Assembly (NCBI RefSeq): GCF_001273955.1
Contig: NZ_LIGI01000001.1
Span: forward strand, 885,209 to 949,208
Direction: 5' to 3'
Length of the DNA: 64,000 nt
Source: Bacillus sp. FJAT-27245
GTDB lineage: Bacteria; Bacillota; Bacilli; Bacillales; Cytobacillaceae
Part shown: piece by piece, positions 1 to 7,411 of the stretch
Layout: each line of letters opens with the position of its first letter
Position numbering within the stretch: position 1 is the first letter of the stretch
Position numbers and translations under genes: made by a program
Notes under the pieces: model-generated
What the model was told of the DNA's origin: nothing
Database searches by the model: none
The model's input: the letters and a program-made list of their open reading frames with translations, nothing else

Positions 1-2
1 CC

Positions 3-1409
3 CCGCCATTTGCCGAGGAATGGGTACGGCATCAGCGCCGTGACGCCTATTGGAAGCACGGTTCAGTCTGTGAGGACTATTCGGATATTACCATCCCGGT
101 TTTTGCCGTCGGCGGCTGGGCAGATGGATATACAAATGCAATATTCCGGCTTCTTGAAGGGCTTCCCGGCCCAAGGAAAGGCTTGATTGGCCCTTGGGCG
201 CATGAGTACCCGGAAGTAGCGGTGCCTGGTCCTGCCATCGGTTTTCTGCAGGAATGCCTGCGCTGGTGGGATTATTGGCTGAAAGGCATTGACACCGGGA
301 TCATGGAGGAACCAATGCTAAGAGCCTGGATGCAGGAAAATGTGCCGCCAAAGGTGGACTATGACGAACGGCCTGGACGTTGGGTGGCTGAGGCTTCCTG
401 GCCATCCCGGAACATTAATCCCGAAGAATTCTGGCTATCCGGAGATGGGCTATGTGAGTCCGTTCCTGCCAAAGCAGAGGAAGTAATGGTTTCAAGCGTC
501 CAGCAGCACGGGCTTTATGCAGGGGTCTGGTGCCCGTTCGGACAGCCCGGCGATCTTGCCTCCGACCAAAGGCTTGAAGACGGCCTGGCAGTCTGCTTTA
601 CTTCAGAACCTTTAAAGGAGCCGATGGAAATCCTTGGTTTCCCGGAGGTCGAGGTAGAGTTATCTTCCGACCGTCCCAATGCACTCCTCACGGTCCGGCT
701 ATGCGATGTATCCCCATCGGGTGAATCGACTCTCGTTAGCTGGGGAATGCTTAATTTGACCCATAGGGAGAGCCACGAATTTCCAATAGCGCTTGTACCG
801 GGTGAAAAGTATAATGTAAAGGTCCGCCTGAATGCGATTGGCCACGTCCTTCCAGCCGGGCACCGCTGGCGTATTGCACTGTCACCAACCTATTGGCCGC
901 ATGCGTGGCCATCACCGGAGCAGGCTACATTAACTGTTTTTACAGGAGAAAACACAAAACTCGCGCTTCCGGTTAGGCCGCCCCACGAGCTGGATAAAAT
1001 TCTTCATGAATTTGGTCCGCCGGAAACCGCCGCTGTAGCGGAACGGGAAATTTTGCGGGCTGAAAGCCGGAGCCGCCAAGTCCATTACGATTTGATCAGC
1101 GGGGTCTGGGTGCTTGAGGATTATTCCGACGAAGGAGCCAGGCGCCTGCCGCATAACGGCTTGGAATACGGAAGCACGAATCGGAACGTTTATACAATTA
1201 AAGAAAACGATCCACTTTCCGCCGAGGTCCGTTGTGAATGGACGCTGGATGTCGGCCGTGAAGATTGGCAGACCAGCCTAAAGAGCGTAAGCACGATGAC
1301 GGCGGATGCCGAACACTTTTATCTTAGTAACGAACTTACCGCCTTTGAAGGCAGGGAGCAGGCATTTACTAAGACTTGGAAAACAAAGATTCCCCGCGAT
1401 TTTGTTTAA
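3..1409 (+). CDS. CocE/NonD family alpha/beta hydrolase, 5' partial
   Basis: The reading frame is open from base 3, so the gene begins before the window; about 468 C-terminal residues are present. Family members hydrolyse esters or X-Pro peptides with a Ser-Asp-His triad. GGWADGYTNA (fragment residues 38-47) matches the Asp region and GPWAHEYP (63-70) the His region; the nucleophile Ser must lie upstream. The rest, from about residue 170, resembles the beta-sandwich lid of the PepX C-terminal domain. Substrate cannot be told. The next gene starts 160 bases later and no clear terminator separates them. Family assignment is firm; specificity is not. Confidence 0.85.
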   Translation, partial: PPFAEEWVRHQRRDAYWKHGSVCEDYSDITIPVFAVGGWADGYTNAIFRLLEGLPGPRKGLIGPWAHEYPEVAVPGPAIGFLQECLRWWDYWLKGIDTGIMEEPMLRAWMQENVPPKVDYDERPGRWVAEASWPSRNINPEEFWLSGDGLCESVPAKAEEVMVSSVQQHGLYAGVWCPFGQPGDLASDQRLEDGLAVCFTSEPLKEPMEILGFPEVEVELSSDRPNALLTVRLCDVSPSGESTLVSWGMLNLTHRESHEFPIALVPGEKYNVKVRLNAIGHVLPAGHRWRIALSPTYWPHAWPSPEQATLTVFTGENTKLALPVRPPHELDKILHEFGPPETAAVAEREILRAESRSRQVHYDLISGVWVLEDYSDEGARRLPHNGLEYGSTNRNVYTIKENDPLSAEVRCEWTLDVGREDWQTSLKSVSTMTADAEHFYLSNELTAFEGREQAFTKTWKTKIPRDFV

Positions 1410-1569
1410 CAAAGCTGTATTGTGTTATAGAATTAAGGAATGCCGTTTTCAATTTGGCGAAACCGGCCAGATAAGAAATTTTGTGGAACTGGATTCAAGG
1501 GTCCCCGATTCGAGGGTGCTGGAAGACTAGGGAAACATTTCTTTTTAACTAATAATCGGGGTGAACACA

Positions 1570-2082
1570 ATGCCGTCTATCATTCTCACCATCATTGGAA
1601 TTAATATTTTGTATGTTTCCCTGTTTACTTTAAGGATGATGATCGTCATCAAAGGATACAGGGCACTTGCATCCATTTTGTCGATGGGCGAGGTCTTTGT
1701 CTATCTGATGGGCTTGACGATTGTCCTTGATAATCTTGACAAGCCTCTTAATATTGCCGCCTACTGTTTCGGGTGGGGCCTCGGGGTTTTTATTGGCAGT
1801 AAAATCGAAGGGTATCTGGCTCTTGGATATGTTGTCATGGAAGTGATTGTGGATTCGTCGGATTTAACCATCCCGACAAAAATCCGGGAGAAAGGGTATG
1901 GCGTCACTTCATGGCTGGCCGATGGGAAGGATGGTAAACGCCTCGTAATGAAGGTGCTCGCAAAGCGGAAGAATGAGCAAAAGCTAAAAAAACTGATTCT
2001 CTCATTTTCCCCAAAAGCCTTCATGATTTCGTACGAGCCTACTCATTTTAATGGCGGATTCATGCTGGGGCGGCTTCGTTAA
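1570..2082 (+). CDS. UPF0316 membrane protein (YebE-like, DUF2179)
   Basis: A 170-residue protein with three hydrophobic N-terminal helices (roughly residues 2-20, 35-52, 58-78) followed by a soluble domain of the DUF2179 type containing the segment GYGVTSWLADGKDG. The family is found in Firmicutes and has no established function; the soluble part resembles domains appended to YitT-type membrane proteins. I chose ATG 1570 because GGGGTG at 1557-1562 then sits about 7 bases upstream; a GTG at 1561 would overlap that ribosome site. A hairpin terminator follows at 2107. Confidence 0.8.
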   Translation: MPSIILTIIGINILYVSLFTLRMMIVIKGYRALASILSMGEVFVYLMGLTIVLDNLDKPLNIAAYCFGWGLGVFIGSKIEGYLALGYVVMEVIVDSSDLTIPTKIREKGYGVTSWLADGKDGKRLVMKVLAKRKNEQKLKKLILSFSPKAFMISYEPTHFNGGFMLGRLR

Positions 2083-2106
2083 CGGTATTAATGATTTTCA
2101 TAGGAG

Positions 2107-2138
2107 CGCTGGCCAAATTGGCTGGCGTTTTATTTTTT
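2107..2138 (+). terminator. Rho-independent terminator after UPF0316 gene
   Basis: CGCTGGCCA pairs with TGGCTGGCG (9 bp with two G-T wobbles, AAT loop), followed by TTTTATTTTTT. Confidence 0.8.
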
Positions 2139-2216
2139 GCTATGCCTGTTCTATTGAAAACCTTTCATTCATACAAGTGAAATAAGGATGATTCCATGAG
2201 GACAGGGGGCACCACG

Positions 2217-3086
2217 ATGATTTACCGAATGCTTGCTCTGAATATCGACGGAACGCTTCTCGAAAGCAGCGGGAAACTTCATAAAACAACAAAGGAAGCA
2301 ATCCGGTATGCGCAACAAAAGGGGGTATATATCACTCTCCTTACTTCACGCAACTTTGCTTCCGCGAAAAAGGTTGCGCGCACCTTGAAGCTGAAAGGGC
2401 TATTCGCCTCCCATCACGGAGCTTATATATCGACCGCCCATGACAAGCCGGAATTCGTAAAAAGGATTAGCGAGGACGTTACCTATGAGATTGTCCGGTT
2501 CCTTGAAAGTTTCCAATGCCAGATCCGGCTGGTTCATGAGAGGTTTTCACTCGCAAACAAGCTCAACTTGAACAATAATCTTCTAGCTAAAGCTATTTTT
2601 ACTTCCGGGGACCCGATTGCGTATTCGCACCAGTTTGTTACCGATTTAAGTGACTCGCTTGTCGATACGCCTGTGGCTCCGCCTAAAATTGAAGCATATT
2701 TTGAATCCGAACAGGACCTCGAAGATGCGCGCAAGGCATTGGGGACGATGTTCAAGGAGGTTGAGGCGGCATGCAGCGCCCCGGGCAAGCTGGATATTGT
2801 TCCGGCAGGCGTCTCCAAGCTATCGGGCCTGATATACATTTGTGACCGTCTAGGCATCAGTTTGAAGGAAGTGGTGGCGATTGGCGACGGAACGGACGAC
2901 ATCCCGTTTATCCAGGCCGCGGGGCTTGGGGTGGCCATGGGCAATGCCCCGTACGAAGTAAAACGCGCCGCTGACTGGATAACCCGTTCGGAAAACGAGC
3001 ATGGCGTCGCCTATATGGTCAGGGAACATTTCAGAAGGCAGCACCCCATCGCCTTCCTGCAGAAGATGAACATTCTTAAAAGATAA
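2217..3086 (+). CDS. yhaX: HAD-IIB (Cof-type) hydrolase, YhaX-like
   Basis: A 289-residue Cof-type HAD protein; relatives are sugar-phosphate or cofactor phosphatases. Motif I reads ALNIDGTLL (residues 7-15): Asn9 stands where the nucleophilic Asp is expected, while Asp11 is kept. Motif II is LLTSRN, the motif III Lys is in GVSKLSGL, and motif IV is GDGTDDIP followed by GLGVAMGNA, so the fold and metal site look intact. ATG 2217 is preceded by AGGGGG at 2204-2209; ATG 2196 with AAGGA upstream is also possible. Position next to hemZ matches B. subtilis yhaX. Catalytic competence is uncertain because of Asn9. Confidence 0.85.
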   Translation: MIYRMLALNIDGTLLESSGKLHKTTKEAIRYAQQKGVYITLLTSRNFASAKKVARTLKLKGLFASHHGAYISTAHDKPEFVKRISEDVTYEIVRFLESFQCQIRLVHERFSLANKLNLNNNLLAKAIFTSGDPIAYSHQFVTDLSDSLVDTPVAPPKIEAYFESEQDLEDARKALGTMFKEVEAACSAPGKLDIVPAGVSKLSGLIYICDRLGISLKEVVAIGDGTDDIPFIQAAGLGVAMGNAPYEVKRAADWITRSENEHGVAYMVREHFRRQHPIAFLQKMNILKR

Positions 3087-3087
3087 T

Positions 3088-3124
3088 AAAAGGGCGGCGA
3101 AGGAACTGTTCCTGCCGCCTTTTC
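3088..3124 (+). terminator. Terminator after yhaX
   Basis: AAAAGGGCGGC pairs with GCCGCCTTTT with one bulged G, with an inner AGGA/TCCT helix, and ends in a short T run. Confidence 0.8.
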
Positions 3125-3147
3125 CTATTGGCAGATTTTCCAGTATA

Positions 3148-3176
3148 TTGACCTTGCTTACCCGATTCTGTACACT
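3148..3176 (+). promoter_or_regulatory. SigA-type promoter of hemZ
   Basis: TTGACC at 3148-3153, a 17-base spacer and TACACT at 3171-3176, about 30 bases before the hemZ start. The hemE promoter at 26820 has the same -10 hexamer and spacer. Confidence 0.65.
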
Positions 3177-3208
3177 AAAGTAAGCAAAATTGTAAAGGTG
3201 GATTGAAT

Positions 3209-4729
3209 GTGCGAATTTCCATTACAGGCCTCCCGGATGCCAGGTTCGAGCGGCCGCTGCAGCTTATCGCCAACCTGTTTTTCGAGGAAACCGAAATCCA
3301 TTTAAATAGATTTGAAGAAGCAGATTTTTTCATAAAATTCACGCTTGAACAGAATGGAGGCGCCCTTCATGTTTCGGCTATTTTGGAAAAGGGCGGAGAA
3401 GACCGGATTAATAAAGAACACCAGGCTGAAGTTGACACATCCCTTTCCGAAAAGGACCAATTCAGGACTATCAAAAATGCCGTGGCGCATGTGTACCTGA
3501 AACTGCTTCAGGATTTGACCGGCATCACCCAGAAGTGGGGCATCCTAACCGGCGTTAGGCCGACAAAGCTTCTCCACAGGAAGTTAAGGGACGGAACAAG
3601 ACCTGAAACCGCCCATAAGGAGCTTGCCGATGAGTATTTGATTACTCCGGAAAAAGCTACGCTCATGCAAAAAATAGTAGACCGCCAGCTTGCGGCGGTT
3701 CCTGACCTGTATGATTTGAAAAAAGAAGTCAGCATTTATATCGGGATTCCGTTTTGTCCGACAAAATGCGCATACTGCACGTTCCCTGCTTATGCAATTA
3801 ACGGGCGGCAAGGATCGGTCAATTCCTTCCTTGGCGGCCTTCACCACGAGATGAGGGCAATCGGCAGCTGGCTAAAGGAAAAAGGCATCAGAATTACGAC
3901 CGTTTATTATGGCGGCGGGACTCCGACAAGCATTACCGCGGAAGAAATGGACATGCTCTATGAAGAAATGTATGAATCATTCCCGGATGCTCGTGAAATC
4001 AGGGAAATAACGGTTGAAGCGGGCCGCCCGGATACGATAACCCCTGAGAAGCTGGACGTTTTGAAAAAGTGGAATATCCATCGCATCAGCGTTAATCCTC
4101 AGTCATATATCCAGGAAACATTGAAAGCGATTGGCCGCCATCACACCGTTGAGGAAACCGTTGAAAAATTCAACCTTGCCCGGGAAATGGGCATGGACAA
4201 TATCAACATGGACCTAATCATTGGCCTCCCGGGGGAAGGGACGAAAGAGTTTACCCATACGCTGGGCGAAACCGAAAAGTTGATGCCGGAATCGCTGACC
4301 GTCCATACTCTATCGTTTAAACGGGCGTCGGAAATGACAAAGAACCGTGACCGGTACAAAGTAGTGGACCGCGATGAAGTGGAACGGATGATGGGCCTTG
4401 CCGAAGAATGGACAAAGAGCCATGGCTATGAACCTTACTACTTGTACCGCCAAAAAAACATTCTCGGAAATCTTGAAAACGTAGGCTACTCGATTCCCGG
4501 CCAGGAAAGCATCTACAATATCATCATTATGGAAGAAATGCAGACGATTATTGGGCTTGGATGCGGGGCATCAAGCAAATTTGTGCACCCGGGAACAGGG
4601 GCGATTACCCATTTTGCCAATCCGAAAGACCCGAAATCATATAATGACAGCTTCGAACATTATACAAATGAAAAACTGAAAATACTTGATGGACTTTTTG
4701 CTGAAAAAAATGAGCCAGCATCGCTATGA
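3209..4729 (+). CDS. hemZ: Oxygen-independent coproporphyrinogen III oxidase-like radical SAM protein HemZ
   Basis: A 506-residue protein of the HemN/HemZ group: an N-terminal 170-residue region typical of HemZ, then a radical SAM core with the cluster motif C183-x3-C187-x2-C190 in GIPFCPTKCAYCTF and the downstream segment YYGGGTPTS. HemZ is assigned to oxygen-independent coproporphyrinogen decarboxylation in heme synthesis; related radical SAM proteins can instead carry heme, so the exact role is less sure than the family. GTG 3209 is preferred because AAGGTGG (3195-3201) is 7 bases upstream; the TTG at 3203 is too close. The stop codon lies inside the terminator stem. Confidence 0.88.
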   Translation: MRISITGLPDARFERPLQLIANLFFEETEIHLNRFEEADFFIKFTLEQNGGALHVSAILEKGGEDRINKEHQAEVDTSLSEKDQFRTIKNAVAHVYLKLLQDLTGITQKWGILTGVRPTKLLHRKLRDGTRPETAHKELADEYLITPEKATLMQKIVDRQLAAVPDLYDLKKEVSIYIGIPFCPTKCAYCTFPAYAINGRQGSVNSFLGGLHHEMRAIGSWLKEKGIRITTVYYGGGTPTSITAEEMDMLYEEMYESFPDAREIREITVEAGRPDTITPEKLDVLKKWNIHRISVNPQSYIQETLKAIGRHHTVEETVEKFNLAREMGMDNINMDLIIGLPGEGTKEFTHTLGETEKLMPESLTVHTLSFKRASEMTKNRDRYKVVDRDEVERMMGLAEEWTKSHGYEPYYLYRQKNILGNLENVGYSIPGQESIYNIIIMEEMQTIIGLGCGASSKFVHPGTGAITHFANPKDPKSYNDSFEHYTNEKLKILDGLFAEKNEPASL

Positions 4730-4746
4730 TGCGGCTCATTTTTTAC
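4704..4746 (+). terminator. Terminator overlapping the hemZ stop codon
   Basis: AAAAATGAGCC pairs with GGCTCATTTTT and an inner GCATC/GATGC helix closes the loop. The hemZ TGA (4727-4729) is within the hairpin. Confidence 0.9.
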
Positions 4747-4861
4747 TTTTTTCAGATGGGCATCTCCATAGGAACGGAATATATCTTTTTTAAACAGGAA
4801 AATTATACCTTGTTGGTTGAACAAACTCTATAATGGAATTGAGGGAAAAAAGGAGGAGGCG

Positions 4862-5656
4862 TTGAAGTTGCCATTCAATTTTGTTACCGAAAAAGTCGAT
4901 GTCAAGATCGACGGACGGGTTGCAACAGTCAAAATGAACCGGCCCGATGCTTTAAACGCACTTGATAAGGAAATGATTAAGGGGCTTGTTTCGAGACTAA
5001 AGGAAATCAGTGTTTCCGATGACATTGACATCGTCGTCCTGACCGGCACGGAAAAAGCATTTTCGGCGGGAGGGGATATTAAGGCGATGCTCTCCCTTGA
5101 CGATGAATATGAATTCCTTTCAATCATGGATTGCATCAACGAACTTGTCATTACCTTGTACAGCCTTCCAAAGATAACAATCAGTGCAATTGCAGGTCCG
5201 GCAGCGGGACTTGGCTTTAGCCTTGCGTTGGCAACGGATCATATTATTGCAGACCAAAACGCCAAGCTTGCCATGAATTTCATTGGCATCGGGCTGATTC
5301 CCGATGGCGGTGCCCACTTTTTCCTGGCAAAAAACCTAGGGGAAAGGAAAGCAAAGCAACTGATTTGGGAGGGGAAGACAATGTCCGCAGAAGAAGCGCT
5401 CAGTAAAGGGCTTGTCCATGAAGTGGCCGCTGATTTGAACTTAGCTTTGATAGAAAGGGTAGCCGGCTATCTTAAAAACCCCATCCAGGCAATGATAAAA
5501 ACGAAGAAGATATTCGCGGAGGTAAACCGTCCCCACCTGTTGAAAGTGCTTGAGCTTGAAAAATACGCCCAACGGAAGATGAGGGAAACCGAGGACCATA
5601 AGGAAGGAATCCGTGCTTTTGCCGAAAAAAGAAAACCAAGATTTGTCGGGAGATAG
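4862..5656 (+). CDS. yhaR: Enoyl-CoA hydratase/isomerase family protein, YhaR-like
   Basis: A 264-residue crotonase-fold protein. Oxyanion-hole segments are FSAGGDIKAM and GPAAGLGFSLALA; the acidic catalytic position is in LIPDGGAHFFL, the P-D-G-G pattern also seen in PaaG-type enzymes, rather than the two-Glu pattern of classic hydratases. It could hydrate or isomerise an acyl-CoA; the substrate is unknown. TTG 4862 is chosen because AGGAGG at 4851-4856 lies 5 bases upstream; another in-frame TTG is at 4868. A second crotonase, at 41069, has a different active-site pattern. Confidence 0.85.
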   Translation: MKLPFNFVTEKVDVKIDGRVATVKMNRPDALNALDKEMIKGLVSRLKEISVSDDIDIVVLTGTEKAFSAGGDIKAMLSLDDEYEFLSIMDCINELVITLYSLPKITISAIAGPAAGLGFSLALATDHIIADQNAKLAMNFIGIGLIPDGGAHFFLAKNLGERKAKQLIWEGKTMSAEEALSKGLVHEVAADLNLALIERVAGYLKNPIQAMIKTKKIFAEVNRPHLLKVLELEKYAQRKMRETEDHKEGIRAFAEKRKPRFVGR

Positions 5657-5736
5657 CCGATGGATTTAGGCCTCATGATAAAAATAGGTTAATAAAAATA
5701 ATGTGGTTAACCCGTTTTTCATTTAGCCCCCGGACG

Positions 5737-5764
5737 AAAAAAAAGAAGCCGTGATTCCGGCTTC
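5737..5764 (-). terminator. Terminator of yhzD
   Basis: On the minus strand GAAGCCG and CGGCTTC pair around a short loop and run into eight T residues. Confidence 0.85.
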
Positions 5765-5791
5765 CTGTGTGTGCCAATTTTGTTGAAAAAC

Positions 5792-5980
5792 TCATGAATG
5801 GAAAAGGAGCAGCTTACCGGCCGGGGATGTACAGCGATGGGACTTTTCCATAAGCCCTTTGTCCTCCAGAGCTTTCCGGCCGATTTCCTTGGCGGCATTA
5901 TCATTTTCTGCCTGGAATGTTTCATCGAGCAGCTTTTCGCCATCCCGCTCAAATGCAGTCAATTTATAGGTTTTCAACAT
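5792..5980 (-). CDS. yhzD: YhzD-like small protein
   Basis: A protein of about 62 residues beginning MLKTYKLTAFERDG and ending RCTSPAGKLLLFHS. I recognise it as the YhzD family, soluble and of unknown function, found in Bacillus. The minus strand has GGGGGG just before the start; ATG 5980 is only 3 bases from it, so the TTG directly following is a possible real start. It is divergent from yhaO and ends in its own terminator, so it is probably a single-gene transcript. Confidence 0.75.
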   Translation of the reverse strand: MLKTYKLTAFERDGEKLLDETFQAENDNAAKEIGRKALEDKGLMEKSHRCTSPAGKLLLFHS

Positions 5981-6173
5981 GTTCCCCCCGATCATTCAAT
6001 TAGTTCCATTTTTGCATATCCTTAAAAATTCCGCAAAGTTTCCGCCCGAAAAGAGCAAAGCATTCTCCTTTGAAACAGAACGTGCATTCGTATTTTTAAG
6101 ATGATAGAATAGAAGAAAGAATAGCCCGGATGCAGACCGGAATAAGGCATGGGCTTTGAAAGGAATGGTTTTT

Positions 6174-7397
6174 ATGAAAAAAGTGAGTTTCATCCATGCA
6201 GCCGACCTTCATCTTGACAGCCCGATGGCCGGGTTGAGAAATTTGCCGCAGCCGATCTTGAAAAGGCTGCGTGAAAGCACATTTGCAGCTTTAAAGAAGA
6301 TTGTCGATGCAGCCATCGCGAATGAGGTGGACTTTGTGGTCCTTGCCGGGGATTTGTATGACGGGGACGACCGGAGCCTTAAGGCACAATCAAGATTCAG
6401 GAGCGAAATGGAACGGTTGTCTGAAAAAAACATTGCTGTCTATGCGATTCATGGAAACCATGACCATCTTGGAGGGGCATGGGTGAAAATCGCGATGCCG
6501 GACAACGTACATGTATTTGGGGCCGAAACGGAGGCTGTCCTTCATAAGGGAAAGTCCGGGGCTGACGTTTGGATTTACGGATTCAGCTACCCAACTAGGC
6601 ATGTCATGGATAGAAGGGTACAAACATATGAAAAAAGGGCCGGGGGTGATTTCCATATTGGGATTCTCCACGGAAATGATGGTTCAAGTTCAGAGCATGG
6701 AAGCTATTGCCCGTTTACGGTCGGGGAACTGATTGATAGGCAATTCGACTACTGGGCGCTTGGGCATATCCATAAACGGGCTGTCCTTTCAGAGAGCCCG
6801 CCTGTTATTTATCCGGGAAATATACAAGGGAGGAACCGAAAGGAAACAGGAGAAAAAGGCTGTTATCTTGTCCAGCTTGGGGAGAATGGGGCTAATTTGG
6901 AATTCATCGAATCACATGATGTCATCTGGAAAGAAATCGACATCAGTACAAAGGGGGCCCTGGATTTTGATTCAATCCTGCGGCTTTGTCTCGATCGGAA
7001 GGAAAAGCTGCGCAGGAACGGACTGGGTACCTTGCTGACTCTGACACTAAAGGATGTAAGCCTTGAGGATAGAAGTGAAGTGGATAGCCTTCACAGCAGC
7101 CTCACTGAGCTTCTTCAGGATGGCGAGGAAGAGGAATGCTCATTCGTGTGGGTCAATAGAATTTCAATTGAAGAGGAAACTTCCTGGAAAAGGGAAGAAC
7201 TCGCGGCGGAGGCCGATTTTTACAAGGAGCTTTTTCAAATGTCGGAGGAATTTGGCGGTCTCGATGATGTACTCGAACCCCTTTATGGAAGGCTGCCGGG
7301 GAGAAAATACCTTTCACGGCTTGAAAAAGAAGAGGAAACCCGTGTCCTAAAAGATGCGGAGGATTTGCTCGTGCATCTTCTGAGGGAAAAGGGATAG
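6174..7397 (+). CDS. yhaO: DNA repair exonuclease YhaO (SbcD/Mre11-like metallophosphoesterase)
   Basis: A 407-residue calcineurin-like phosphoesterase with HAADLHLDSP (D-x-H), LAGDLYDG (G-D-x-x-D), GNHDH, GILHG and ALGHIHKR, the full set of metal ligands of Mre11/SbcD nucleases. The C-terminal half should be the cap and the region that contacts the ATPase partner. AAAGGA at 6159-6164 selects ATG 6174. yhaN follows after 14 bases, so the two are co-transcribed and likely form a nuclease-ATPase complex like SbcCD/Mre11-Rad50. Family is certain; the DNA substrate is not shown by sequence. Confidence 0.92.
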   Translation: MKKVSFIHAADLHLDSPMAGLRNLPQPILKRLRESTFAALKKIVDAAIANEVDFVVLAGDLYDGDDRSLKAQSRFRSEMERLSEKNIAVYAIHGNHDHLGGAWVKIAMPDNVHVFGAETEAVLHKGKSGADVWIYGFSYPTRHVMDRRVQTYEKRAGGDFHIGILHGNDGSSSEHGSYCPFTVGELIDRQFDYWALGHIHKRAVLSESPPVIYPGNIQGRNRKETGEKGCYLVQLGENGANLEFIESHDVIWKEIDISTKGALDFDSILRLCLDRKEKLRRNGLGTLLTLTLKDVSLEDRSEVDSLHSSLTELLQDGEEEECSFVWVNRISIEEETSWKREELAAEADFYKELFQMSEEFGGLDDVLEPLYGRLPGRKYLSRLEKEEETRVLKDAEDLLVHLLREKG

Positions 7398-7411
7398 GGG
7401 GGAGATTGTCT

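Noticed and set aside
1306-1530. Small frame after the CocE-type hydrolase
   Set aside because: Starts inside the hydrolase in another frame, lacks a ribosome site, and has no recognisable features.
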